This document shows positions 43,356-51,593 of a stretch of 64,000 nucleotides of DNA, one piece after another; the stretch's first letter is position 1; every line of letters starts with the position of its first letter. The position numbers and the translations under genes are program-made. The stretch is from Chitinophagales bacterium (lineage in GTDB: Bacteria; Bacteroidota; Bacteroidia; Chitinophagales; Chitinophagaceae). The notes beneath the pieces were generated by a model. The model saw only the letters and a program-made list of their open reading frames with translations. It searched no databases and had not been told where the DNA came from. Location: positions 1,116,001-1,180,000 of the forward strand of contig JACJXQ010000008.1 in assembly GCA_020636495.1 (NCBI GenBank), written 5' to 3'.

Positions 43356-43859
43356 CTAGTTTATTTTGAAAAAATGCACTGTGTCTATGTAGAAACTACG
43401 TTTGTCTATATTTTGGGCAATATAATCTTGTACTTGTTTTTCACTTTTCAGATTAAGCATTGATTCATCACCAACAACTGCACCTGTCATTTTTGTGCCT
43501 TCTTTATTTATATTCAACATCCTGATAAATATATACCAATGCCCTTCAAGAGGGTCAGTAAAATAGGGTACGTTCAGAAATTTCTCATCATTAACCTTAG
43601 AATAGAAAACATTGGCCTCGTATGTAGGATTAGTGCCTCCCCTATTCCAAAACCTTACATGGTATTGGTGCGGATATACGCTGGGATATACTTCGTAAAA
43701 ATTGTTTTTGTTAGTGTCTTCTTCAAATTTCCATTTACCAATAAGCCTGTCATCATCAAGTGCCTGATCAGGCTTATCTATCGGAAAGATGGAAATTTTG
43801 TTACAGCTATATACCAGCATTAACAACGCAATTATCATCAAACCGTGAAACTTATTCAT
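43356..43859 (-). CDS. Lipoprotein of unknown function
   Basis: A 167-residue lipoprotein (lipobox VYSC, Cys about residue 19) with the lipocalin-like start LIGKWKFEEDTNKNNFYEVY and a C-terminal YIAQNIDKRSFYIDTVHFF. Such proteins are common in this phylum without known role. First gene of a two-gene unit with the MmcQ/YjbR protein. Confidence 0.65.
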   Translation of the reverse strand: MNKFHGLMIIALLMLVYSCNKISIFPIDKPDQALDDDRLIGKWKFEEDTNKNNFYEVYPSVYPHQYHVRFWNRGGTNPTYEANVFYSKVNDEKFLNVPYFTDPLEGHWYIFIRMLNINKEGTKMTGAVVGDESMLNLKSEKQVQDYIAQNIDKRSFYIDTVHFFKIN

Positions 43860-43889
43860 ATTACTAAGATATGAAAGTTTGTTGGCATT

Positions 43890-44936
43890 CTATTTCGCTG
43901 CCGGGTGGTCTATATTGGCCAGCTGCCCGCAGGCGGCGTCTATATCTTTACCACGGCTACGGCGGAGTTTTGCATTTACCTTTTTGCTTTCCAGGTAGCG
44001 CATGAACTTGTCGGTCTTATCCTCATCAGGCTTGCTGAAATCTGCCTGGTCTATGGGGTTGTATTCTATTATGTTCACCAGGTCGGCAGGCACCTGCCTG
44101 TATATTTTTACCAGCTCGTCCGCATCCTGTATCTCGTCGTTCAGGTTATTGAACAGGATGTATTCGAATGTTATTTCGTTTTTGGTCAGCTTGTGGAAAT
44201 AGTTCAGTGCGTCTATCAGCTCCTTCAGGTTATTGCTTTCGTTGATGGGCATGATCTCATCACGCTTCATATCATTAGCTGCGTGCAATGACAAAGCCAG
44301 TTTAAAACGTACCTGGTCATCGCCCAGTTTGCGTATCATTTTTGCTATACCGGCAGTAGATACCGTTATTCTGCGTGGGCTCATGCCAAGGCTGTCGGGC
44401 GAGCTGATCATATCCACTGCTTTCAGTACATTATTGTAGTTAAGCAATGGCTCACCCATACCCATGAATACAATATTGGTCAACCCACGGCCATAGTGTT
44501 GTAAAGCCTGTTCATTGGCAAGTACCACTTCATCTACTATCTCGTCAAAGTCTACATTACGTTTGCGGGGTAAAAATCCCGTTGCGCAAAATTTGCAGGA
44601 TAAAGAACAACCAACCTGCGACGACACACATACGGTCATCCTTTTATCGGTAGGTATGATGACACTTTCTATAAAATACCCGTCGTGCAGTTGCAGCCTG
44701 TTTTTTATAGTTCCGTCACTGCTGAACTGGCTGTGGTGTGTTTTTACTTTGGGAATGAAGAATTCAGCGGATAGTTTTTCTCGGAGCGATTTTGACAGGT
44801 TAGTCATATCATTGATATCACCGGCAAACTTTTTCCAAAGCCACTCATACACCTGTTTGGCGCGAAATTTAGGTTCGCCCCAGCTTTCTAACAACTCCTC
44901 TATCTCCGGCAAGCTTAACTGCCTTAAATTCTTCAT
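43890..44936 (-). CDS. rlmN: 23S rRNA/tRNA adenine-C2 methyltransferase RlmN
   Basis: A 348-residue radical-SAM enzyme that methylates A2503 of 23S rRNA and A37 of some tRNAs. The CxxxCxxC cluster motif lies in GCSLSCKFCATG, with the GMGEPLLNYNNVLKA SAM-binding block, LSLHAANDMKRDEIMP, and the C-terminal catalytic Cys in DIDAACGQLAN. The N-terminal accessory helix domain (LSLPEIEELLESWGEPKFRA) is present. ATG 44936 is only 4 nt after a TACCTTTG box (44941-44948, minus strand). Confidence 0.96.
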   Translation of the reverse strand: MKNLRQLSLPEIEELLESWGEPKFRAKQVYEWLWKKFAGDINDMTNLSKSLREKLSAEFFIPKVKTHHSQFSSDGTIKNRLQLHDGYFIESVIIPTDKRMTVCVSSQVGCSLSCKFCATGFLPRKRNVDFDEIVDEVVLANEQALQHYGRGLTNIVFMGMGEPLLNYNNVLKAVDMISSPDSLGMSPRRITVSTAGIAKMIRKLGDDQVRFKLALSLHAANDMKRDEIMPINESNNLKELIDALNYFHKLTKNEITFEYILFNNLNDEIQDADELVKIYRQVPADLVNIIEYNPIDQADFSKPDEDKTDKFMRYLESKKVNAKLRRSRGKDIDAACGQLANIDHPAAK

Positions 44937-45075
44937 CTTGCAAAGGTACGTTGGTATGAGTAAATATCTGCTATAGTGCCTGCAGGTTAAAAAACTATTA
45001 CCAGTTGGTAAAAAATGCTGAAACAGTCTTGCACTTATATGTTTTTTTATAATTTAGAGCAAAATTATCACGATT

Positions 45076-46074
45076 ATGAAAAAGGTATTGCGTTTTCTGG
45101 GTATTCTTATTCTGATATTACTGGTAGGGTACCTTATACTTTGCGCTACTGCTCCTGCTACTTTGACCATCGAGCGGAGTATTACTATTAATGCGCCTAA
45201 AGATATGGTTTGGAACCAGATGGTGAATTTAAAGAACTATGAACACTGGAGTCCCTGGGCAGAGCAGGATTCAACTATCAATTCTGTGTATAGTGGTACC
45301 GATGGCCAGGTTGGAGCAAGATCTGAGTGGACCAGCGCAAGATCAGGTTCTGGCAATATGACCATTACTTCAGTTGACGGTTACACGATGAATTTTGACC
45401 TGCAATTCATTACGCCTTTCAAAGGAGAGGCGAAATGCTCTTATAAAGTAGAAGGTGAGGACGGTAAAGTAGTAGCTTCACAAACATATTCACAGGAAAC
45501 AGGTTTCCTGATGCGTGGAGCAGCAACACTATTCACTGGTAAAATGTTGGGGGCAAACTTTGAAAGAGGACTGGAGCTGCTGAAAAACTATTGTGAAAGC
45601 GGTAAGGCTGAAATGCCTGCTCCTCATTATGAAATTACTGAAGTGACCTTCCCGGCAACAAAATTTGCAGCCATACGTAAGGTGATACCATTTGCTGAAA
45701 TGGATGGTTTCTTTAAAGAGTCTTACGGTAAAATAGGTGCTGCCGCAGGTGATAAAATTACCGGGCATGCATATGACATTACCTATATGTGGGACCAGGC
45801 TAACGGACAGGCCGATGTTGCAGCTGCTTTTCCTGTAAGTGCCGACGTGAAAGGCATGACCATGATAAATGTACCTGAAAGTAAAGGGTATAAGTTGCAA
45901 ATGGTTGGCTCTTATTCAATGGAAAATTTCATGAATGCACACTCTGCTCTGCATAATTATGCTGCAGAAAATGGACTGACAGATCCTTTGATGCTGGAAG
46001 AATATGTTGCAGGCCCGCAGGAAGAGGCTGATAGCAATAAATACATTACCAATATCTACTACCTGCACCAATAA
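45076..46074 (+). CDS. SRPBCC-fold protein with GyrI-like C-terminal domain
   Basis: A 332-residue protein with one N-terminal membrane anchor (about 5-25). Residues 30-175 form a SRPBCC/polyketide-cyclase-like lipid-binding domain (RSITINAPKDMVWNQMVNLK, then YEHWSPWAEQD). Residues 185-330 resemble the GyrI/effector-binding domain (TEVTFPATKFAAIRKVIPFA). Anchored proteins of this two-domain form are frequent in Bacteroidota; they are thought to bind small hydrophobic ligands. No partner gene is adjacent. Confidence 0.75.
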   Translation: MKKVLRFLGILILILLVGYLILCATAPATLTIERSITINAPKDMVWNQMVNLKNYEHWSPWAEQDSTINSVYSGTDGQVGARSEWTSARSGSGNMTITSVDGYTMNFDLQFITPFKGEAKCSYKVEGEDGKVVASQTYSQETGFLMRGAATLFTGKMLGANFERGLELLKNYCESGKAEMPAPHYEITEVTFPATKFAAIRKVIPFAEMDGFFKESYGKIGAAAGDKITGHAYDITYMWDQANGQADVAAAFPVSADVKGMTMINVPESKGYKLQMVGSYSMENFMNAHSALHNYAAENGLTDPLMLEEYVAGPQEEADSNKYITNIYYLHQ

Positions 46075-46097
46075 ACAAGGTGAGCAATAATATATGC

Positions 46098-46130
46098 AAA
46101 ACAGTCCTGCAATAGCAGGACTGTTTTTTC
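46098..46130 (+). terminator. Terminator hairpin
   Basis: Stem AAAACAGTCCTGC/GCAGGACTGTTTT, loop AATA, T run. Confidence 0.85.
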
Positions 46131-46185
46131 GTTATTTACATATGCTGCCATTATATTAGCAGATTGAATATAGCCGTCAGGCCCG

Positions 46186-48129
46186 ATGAAATTATCAGTA
46201 ATTATAGTCAATTATAATGTTAAGTACTTCATAGAAGTATGCCTGCACTCTGTTTTAAGGGCTGCTGAAGGTATTGATACAGAGGTGATAGTGGTTGACA
46301 ACAACTCGAAAGACGATAGTTGTGCTATGATAAAGTCACGTTTCCCACAGGTGAAACTGGTGGAGAATAAAGACAATCTTGGTTTTTCAAAGGCTAACAA
46401 CCAGGGCGTGGCAATGGCAACGGGTGAATATATCCTGTTTGTGAACCCGGACACGGTAATGCCGGAGGATTTTCTGCAGAAGATGATCGGCTATATGGAT
46501 AGCCATCCTGAGGCAGGCTCTATAGGTCCGCGCCTTATAGACGGTAAAGGGCAATACGCACCCGATGGTAAAAAATCATTCCCTTCATTATCTGTGGCAA
46601 TATTTAAAACCACGGGCATCAATAAGATATTCAGTAAGTCTACCTTCTTCAACAAATATTATGCGGTACATGTAGGCGAACATGAAACGGCTGAGGTAGA
46701 TATCTTGTCAGGTTGCTGTATGATGGTGCGCCATAGTTTGCTGAAAACCATTGGCGGAGCTTTTGACGAAGCATACTTTATGTATTGCGAGGATTTTGAC
46801 CTGTGCTACAGGATACAGCAGGCAGGATATAAGAATATCTATTATCCCGGGGTAACGCTAATACACTACAAAGGAGAGAGCACCCGCAAAACCTCTATAT
46901 CACATGTAAGGATATTTAATGATGCACTGTCGGTTTTTGTCAGGAAACACTATTCCAAAACCAATGCCAGCCTCTTCATCATGCTCATAAACGTGGGTAT
47001 TGTTTTGAGGGCTATATTCGGTGTGTTGAAACAGGTGTTGAAAGTGCTCCGCATGCCGCTTTTTGATGCGCTGATACTGTTAGGAACGTTGACGGTAATG
47101 ACACAATTTTGGGTGGAGGAAGTAAAGAACATTTTGCCGATACCGCTCAGCTCTATTCTTAAGACATTCCCGGTATATATACTTCTATGGATATTGAGCC
47201 TGTATTTTAACGGGGCTTATGACCGTTCCTACAGGGCTGTAAGGGTAGTAAGGGGCATGGCCATAGGTACTGTGGCTATATTGGCCTACTATGGTTTGCT
47301 TCCACCTGAACTTCGTTATTCCAGGGCTATTATCATATTTACAGGCTTTATAGGTACGGTTGCTATGTTGGGTCTGCACGGGCTACTGTACAGGCTGGGT
47401 ATCTTCCGCTTCATTCCATACGACGAACTTCCCGGCAAAGGCGTTATTGTGGCCACAGAGCAGTCTTATATTACTACACTGCAGACGTTAAAACATGTAA
47501 CCTATTCGCCGGACATACTGGGCAGGGTAGACCCGAAAGAAAAGCAGGGAACAGCAATTATCGGTCTGCAGGAATTACGGCCTTTTGTGCGCACGGCAGC
47601 TATAGAGGAGATCATTTTCAGTATCAACGGGTTGAAATATAAAGATGTGCTGGATGAGATGCAGCGTTGCGGCGGCGCCTATGAATATAAGATACATATC
47701 CCGGGCAGCAACAGCTTTGTAGGTAGTAATTCGAGCCACACTTCCGGCGACCTGTATACTCTTGATAAGAGGTATAATCTCTCTGATTTTGCTAAACAGC
47801 GTAATAAGCGGGTAATAGATGTATTGTCATCGTCGTTATTTATCCTGTTTTTCCCATTCATGGCATTTATTGTAAAAAAGCCCGGAGCGTTTTTAAGTAA
47901 TATTTTCCGGGTACTGAGTGGTCAGTGCACATGGGTCAGCTATGCACATGCGCAGCCGCAGTTGCCTGTTATAAGGCCGGGAGTAGTTCCGCCATACAGG
48001 CTTTTAGCTGATTATCAGCCTGATGAGGCCATACAGGATACACTGGATACCACCTATGCACAGGAGTACGAATCTGCTACTGATATTAACCTGATACTTG
48101 CGAATTTTAAATATCTGGGAGGTTTTTAG
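46186..48129 (+). CDS. Family 2 glycosyltransferase fused to a WcaJ-like phosphoglycosyl transferase that has lost its core
   Basis: A 647-residue fusion. Residues 1-260 are a WbbL-like GT2 (SVIIVNYN, VVDNNSKDDS, FVNPDTVMP, MYCEDFDLCYR). Then follow several membrane helices and a CoA-binding-like Rossmann region (about 420-520), as in WcaJ/WbaP. The tail (541-647) begins KRVIDVLSSSLFILFFPF and ends LPVIRPGVVPP ... DINLILANFKYLGG, matching both ends of a bacterial sugar transferase domain. Between them about 90 residues with the catalytic Asp-Glu and FRSM/LVGPRP blocks are missing (107 residues instead of near 190). The GT2 part is probably active in surface-polysaccharide synthesis; the PGT part is not. 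Confidence 0.8.
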   Translation: MKLSVIIVNYNVKYFIEVCLHSVLRAAEGIDTEVIVVDNNSKDDSCAMIKSRFPQVKLVENKDNLGFSKANNQGVAMATGEYILFVNPDTVMPEDFLQKMIGYMDSHPEAGSIGPRLIDGKGQYAPDGKKSFPSLSVAIFKTTGINKIFSKSTFFNKYYAVHVGEHETAEVDILSGCCMMVRHSLLKTIGGAFDEAYFMYCEDFDLCYRIQQAGYKNIYYPGVTLIHYKGESTRKTSISHVRIFNDALSVFVRKHYSKTNASLFIMLINVGIVLRAIFGVLKQVLKVLRMPLFDALILLGTLTVMTQFWVEEVKNILPIPLSSILKTFPVYILLWILSLYFNGAYDRSYRAVRVVRGMAIGTVAILAYYGLLPPELRYSRAIIIFTGFIGTVAMLGLHGLLYRLGIFRFIPYDELPGKGVIVATEQSYITTLQTLKHVTYSPDILGRVDPKEKQGTAIIGLQELRPFVRTAAIEEIIFSINGLKYKDVLDEMQRCGGAYEYKIHIPGSNSFVGSNSSHTSGDLYTLDKRYNLSDFAKQRNKRVIDVLSSSLFILFFPFMAFIVKKPGAFLSNIFRVLSGQCTWVSYAHAQPQLPVIRPGVVPPYRLLADYQPDEAIQDTLDTTYAQEYESATDINLILANFKYLGGF

Positions 48130-48138
48130 TAAAAATAT

Positions 48139-48168
48139 TTTGTCCTTTTAATAAAGTGGTTATTTTTG
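48139..48168 (+). promoter_or_regulatory. Promoter of tRNA-Asn
   Basis: TTTG (48139-48142) and TATTTTTG (48161-48168) with 18 nt between, a textbook Bacteroidota promoter 16 nt before the tRNA. Confidence 0.7.
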
Positions 48169-48184
48169 CAATCCCAATTGACAA

Positions 48185-48258
48185 TCCTCCTTAGCTCAGT
48201 TGGTTAGAGCACCTGACTGTTAATCAGGGGGTCTCAGGTTCAAGTCCTGAAGGGGGAG
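48185..48258 (+). tRNA. tRNA-Asn (GTT)
   Basis: 74-nt cloverleaf: acceptor TCCTCCT/AGGGGGA with discriminator G, anticodon stem CCTGA/TCAGG with anticodon GTT, T-arm TCAGG-TTCAAGT-CCTGA. The 3' CCA is not encoded. Confidence 0.95.
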
Positions 48259-48270
48259 CTTAATAAACAA

Positions 48271-48300
48271 AGGGTTTCAGTTTACTGAAACCCTTTTATT
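48271..48300 (+). terminator. tRNA-Asn terminator
   Basis: Perfect stem AGGGTTTCAG/CTGAAACCCT with loop TTTA, then a T-rich run. Confidence 0.85.
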
Positions 48301-48956
48301 TTTTTGTTCTCAAAAATTTCTCACAAGCTTTTTAGATATTTCCCCGGGTTTGCATAGACGCTGACCATAAAAATAGATTTGCTTTTAATGTAAAAATACG
48401 TTTATTTATTGTATATTTGATTTATATTTTCCGTCTGGCTGTACCCGGGTTCTTTGCATGTCGTCCGGATTAATTCTGTGTGCCAATTAGCAAGATGTGA
48501 TTACCAGTTTAAGGAAACCGGTTGCAATGTCAGAAATGACAATAAAATACAACAAAATGCAACAATTGCGTGTCCAACAGGTTGGCGCACAATACCGAAA
48601 AAATGAGTTGTGGATTTTTGCAACAAAAAAGAATAATTTAATAATTACAGATTTCAGGCCACTTTCCAAGTGTGGCGTTCGAACTTGTTAAAACAAAAAA
48701 ATACCATCGGTGAGTTAACAATACTTAACAATTTGGGGAGGCATCAGGGGGCCGATTGGAGATAAATAAAAAAGCCGAGCGTATAAACGCTCAGCCCCTA
48801 TAAACCCTATCACCATGAAAACGATACAAAAGTACGGCTCATATCCTATTCACCATGTAACAAAAGTTACTTTTAACAATCTCGTTAACGTTAGATAGGT
48901 TTCGACAGGCTGAATAATAATTTCGTAATACCCCGAAAAATACATTTCTTGCAAGC
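48301..48956. other. Gene-poor region with hairpin and short ORF
   Basis: 656 bp without a clear gene. Seen: a TATATTTG word (48411 area), GTTAAC and CTTAAC words (48714-48729), a GCCGAGCG/CGCTC-AGC hairpin preceded by an A run (48774-48795), and a following 27-codon ORF (48815-48898) starting MKTIQKYG. The remainder shows nothing recognisable. Confidence 0.5.
48815..48898 (+). CDS. Possible 27-residue leader peptide
   Basis: ATG 48815 to TAG 48898, beginning MKTIQKYGSYPIHHV, basic with two His. It follows a hairpin by about 20 nt and ends 58 nt before the threonine aldolase start, so it could be a leader ORF of that gene. There is no sequence support other than position; it may be chance. 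Confidence 0.25.
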   Translation: MKTIQKYGSYPIHHVTKVTFNNLVNVR

Positions 48957-49982
48957 ATGAAAGGTTTTGCCAGTGACAACTATGCAGGTGTGCTTCCTGA
49001 GATAATGGAAGCACTGTATCAGGCTAACATGGAACATGCCCGTTCATACGGTGCGGACGACATTACGGCAGGTACAATTGATCTGTTCAGAGAAGTATTT
49101 GGTACGAATGTAGAGGTACACTTCGTGTTCAATGGTACAGGTGCTAATGTTTTGAGTATGAGTGCCTGTACGCGATCGTTCAACTCCGTATTATGTGCCG
49201 AAACGTCACATATGTACTGGGACGAGTCCACGGCACCTGAAACATTCACAGGCTGTCGTTTTGTGCCTGTCCGTATCAATGAAGAGGGTAAGCTGACACC
49301 TGCTGCGATCGCTGAACGTTTGATACGCAAAGGTGATATGCACTTTGCACAACCTGCAGTTGTTTCTATTACCCAGTCTACGGAATATGCAACTGTGTAT
49401 ACTCAGGACGAATTAAAAGCCATTGGCGACCTTACGAAAACCAGGGGCCTCTATTATCATATGGATGGAGCCCGCTTTTTTAATGCAGCAGCATCGCTGG
49501 GTTGCAGCGTAAAAGAAATGAGTACCGATGTTGGCCTGGATATTCTATCACTGGGAGGTACAAAGGCTGGCATGATGTATGGAGAAGCTGTTGTAGTATT
49601 TAACCCTGAGTTGTCAGAGTATATCAATTATAAGCACAAACAGAGCATGCAGCTGGCTTCTAAGACCAGGTTCATATCTGCCCAGTTTGGCGCACTGCTG
49701 AAGGACGATCTCTGGAATAAACATGCAGGGCATGCTAATGCGATGGCACAATTGTTAAAAAATTCAATAGCTGATATACCGGGGGTTAATATTACCAAGC
49801 CAGTCAACGCTAACGGTGTTTTCGCCATTCACCCCGAGGGGTGGAATAAGGCCATATGGCAGCAATATCCCTACTATGTCTGGGATGAGCATACAAACGA
49901 GGTCAGGCTCATGTGCTCATGGGATACTACGGAAGAGGAAGTAGTCGGTTTTGCCGAACTCATGCGTTCTATGGAGCAGTAG
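48957..49982 (+). CDS. ltaE: Low-specificity L-threonine aldolase
   Basis: A 341-residue PLP enzyme that splits threonine/allo-threonine into glycine and acetaldehyde. The N-terminal FASDNYAGVLPEIMEAL is a recognisable variant of the family's SDTVTxPT start; HMDGARFFNAAASLG carries the PLP-binding Asp and Arg; the PLP Lys lies in SLGGTKAGMMYGE. The sequence belongs to the beta-eliminating lyase group close to LtaE. Cytosolic, apparently transcribed alone, convergent with the next gene (2-nt gap). Confidence 0.88.
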   Translation: MKGFASDNYAGVLPEIMEALYQANMEHARSYGADDITAGTIDLFREVFGTNVEVHFVFNGTGANVLSMSACTRSFNSVLCAETSHMYWDESTAPETFTGCRFVPVRINEEGKLTPAAIAERLIRKGDMHFAQPAVVSITQSTEYATVYTQDELKAIGDLTKTRGLYYHMDGARFFNAAASLGCSVKEMSTDVGLDILSLGGTKAGMMYGEAVVVFNPELSEYINYKHKQSMQLASKTRFISAQFGALLKDDLWNKHAGHANAMAQLLKNSIADIPGVNITKPVNANGVFAIHPEGWNKAIWQQYPYYVWDEHTNEVRLMCSWDTTEEEVVGFAELMRSMEQ

Positions 49983-49984
49983 CA

Positions 49985-50701
49985 TTAGTTGCTCCTGTGT
50001 TCTTTGTGGTACGGCGCGATAATATGCAAGCCATATCTGCACCTGTTGTCACAACTGCGTATGTCTGTGTCATTGCGCAGTTTGCGGGGTAGGGCTATTC
50101 CGTACAGGCCTTTACCTTGTGTCATGCGGTTCAGCTTATGGATTACTTTTTCTGGCTGTTGTGCATATAAAGTGTCCAAAACAGCACATTGTTCTTTATG
50201 AATGAGCACAGTGTCCCAGTGCCTTGCAGCTATGCCTGTTAATGCCACATTGCTTTCGTACAGGTTGTGCAGGTCAGTGAACACGTTCTGTAGTATAAGT
50301 TCATTGCATTCCTGCATAAAGGCTACAAACTGCTTATTCGGGATGATTAGTTTCTGTATTGGCCAACTGTCGAGTATCCTGAGCCGTTTGGTTACTTCGT
50401 AAGCTATTCCTGGCCATTGCACTTCATTGCCTTTGCATCGGTATGCATTATCCAGCCAATAATAAAAGGCATTCTTTTGAGCAAAGGATCTGTACTGTTT
50501 ATATCCGTTAGCCCGGGATATATTATACCTGTTTGCATTTGTCCACTTCTCAGTGCAATGCTTCCTGTCTTTTTTCAACCAGTCGCTTTCGCCTAAGGTA
50601 TCCCGGCTGGTAGTGGTACAATATTGCTTCATGTGTTTCCATTCACGACCATCAGTGTTTATGCTGATAGCGAGGAAACACAACAATGCCAAGGCTTTCA
50701 T
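49985..50701 (-). CDS. Exported protein of unknown function
   Basis: A 238-residue protein with a short signal peptide (MKALALLCFLAISINTDG). The mature part is basic with many Cys, Trp and Tyr (about seven Cys), a central RLRILDSWPIQKLIIPNKQF and a C-terminal Cys pair (RSCDNRCRYG). Disulfide-rich secreted protein; family not recognised. The ATG at 50701 fits the signal peptide better than the upstream alternative at 50716. Confidence 0.55.
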   Translation of the reverse strand: MKALALLCFLAISINTDGREWKHMKQYCTTTSRDTLGESDWLKKDRKHCTEKWTNANRYNISRANGYKQYRSFAQKNAFYYWLDNAYRCKGNEVQWPGIAYEVTKRLRILDSWPIQKLIIPNKQFVAFMQECNELILQNVFTDLHNLYESNVALTGIAARHWDTVLIHKEQCAVLDTLYAQQPEKVIHKLNRMTQGKGLYGIALPRKLRNDTDIRSCDNRCRYGLHIIAPYHKEHRSN

Positions 50702-50799
50702 AACTACAATATACAAAGGCCTTTTTATATATCCTTTTTACCTATTGTTAGGATAAACAAGTATAATGGGAACACATGAAAAATGAGTTGAAAATTCTT

Positions 50800-50829
50800 T
50801 TTGAAAATTTGCGAATAACACTATCTTTG
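50800..50829 (+). promoter_or_regulatory. Promoter of tRNA-Ser/tRNA-Pro
   Basis: TTTG (50800-50803), 18 nt, TATCTTTG (50822-50829). The same spacing as at tRNA-Asn. Confidence 0.7.
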
Positions 50830-50868
50830 CAATCCCCAAATAAGGGGGGAAGTGTATTGAAAAATACA

Positions 50869-50957
50869 GGTGAGGTGGGAGAGTGGCCGAATCCAATAGT
50901 TTGCTAAACTGTCGTACGCTTAACCGTGTACCGCGGGTTCGAATCCCGCCCTCACCG
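50869..50957 (+). tRNA. tRNA-Ser (GCT)
   Basis: 89-nt class II tRNA: acceptor GGTGAGG/CCTCACC with discriminator G, anticodon loop TTGCTAA (anticodon GCT), long variable arm (GTACGCTTAACCGTGTAC region) and T-loop TTCGAAT. CCA not encoded. Confidence 0.95.
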
Positions 50958-50997
50958 CAGGCCAACAAAAATATCAGGCAGTAATGCCTCCGGTGTC

Positions 50998-51071
50998 CGG
51001 GAAGTAGCGCAGGCCGGTAGCGCATCTGGTTTGGGACCAGGGGGTCGCAGGTTCGAATCCTGTCTTCCCGA
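50998..51071 (+). tRNA. tRNA-Pro (TGG)
   Basis: 74 nt: acceptor CGGGAAG/CTTCCCG with discriminator A, anticodon stem-loop CTGG-TTTGGGA-CCAG (anticodon TGG), T-loop TTCGAAT. It is 40 nt after tRNA-Ser and shares its promoter; CCA not encoded. Confidence 0.95.
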
Positions 51072-51081
51072 CATAAAAAAG

Positions 51082-51110
51082 AAAAGCTCCGTTTATCGGA
51101 GCTTTTTCTT
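51082..51110 (+). terminator. tRNA operon terminator
   Basis: Stem AAAAGCTCCG/CGGAGCTTTT, loop TTTAT, then T-rich sequence. Confidence 0.85.
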
Positions 51111-51197
51111 TTTGTGCTATTGCACTCCGGTTCTTCCAAAAATTGTGTCGCTATCCCTGTTTTGTAAATCATTGGTTAATGATTAACAACTACCGCG

Positions 51198-51275
51198 GTT
51201 AACCATTCCCTAAGCACAGGTTAAGGGCAGGTGTTTATTTGGAATAGGGTGCTGTGTACCCCCATATTTGTATCA
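51198..51275 (+). promoter_or_regulatory. Shared promoter/operator architecture, copy A
   Basis: Four motifs at fixed spacing: GTTAACCA (51198-51205), 13 nt, GGTTAAG (51219-51225), 12 nt, TTTGG (51238-51242), 20 nt, CATATTTGTATCA (51263-51275). Exactly the same motifs and gaps occur at 55800-55877. The two GTTAA sites are 21 bp apart, two helical turns, which suits a regulator bound to one DNA face just upstream of the -33 region. Confidence 0.65.
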
Positions 51276-51331
51276 GCAAACAAACGATATATATATCGGG
51301 CGTTTCAAAACTAAAAATAAACACACACATA

Positions 51332-51439
51332 ATGCAACAAGTACTACCATTCCTGCACAACGCTGACAAGCGTTCTAATCAAAAGATACTTCTTTTTATC
51401 GGGATATTAAGTTGCCTGGTGCTGGCTGTGAACTTATAA
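51332..51439 (+). CDS. 35-residue single-pass membrane peptide
   Basis: ATG 51332 begins MQQVLPFLHNADKRSNQ, a short polar head with basic residues, followed by one hydrophobic helix KILLFIGILSCLVLAVNL that reaches the C-terminus. It would be a bitopic inner-membrane peptide with the basic N-terminus inside. The leader (about 55 nt) contains the palindrome CGATATATATATCG. A strong terminator follows 105 nt later. Being a small ORF under a conserved promoter design with its own terminator makes it a credible gene; no family is recognised. Confidence 0.55.
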   Translation: MQQVLPFLHNADKRSNQKILLFIGILSCLVLAVNL

Positions 51440-51543
51440 AAATAGTTTAATGCCGGGCCAAAGGCTATTGGGTTTTTGTGATGATCTTCCCGAAGCCATT
51501 CCGGCATTTTTACACGTTTCTCTCTTATCCTCTATATGTAACG

Positions 51544-51567
51544 GGCCCCCTTTCCAGGGGGCCTTTT
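51544..51567. terminator. Terminator hairpin
   Basis: Perfect stem GGCCCCC/GGGGGCC, 6-nt loop, TTTT; between the small ORF and a convergent T9SS gene. Confidence 0.7.
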
Positions 51568-51593
51568 AGTATTGTCAATATGAATAATAATAT

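Noticed and set aside
42024..43859. Toxin-antitoxin or defence island of small genes
   Set aside because: DUF1801 and MmcQ/YjbR proteins are ordinary scattered families, the others are unrecognised, and no nuclease, toxin or mobile gene is present.
48714..48764. Third copy of the shared GTTAAC promoter design
   Set aside because: GTTAACA and TTTGG words occur but the spacings are wrong and there is no CATATTTG at the required distance.
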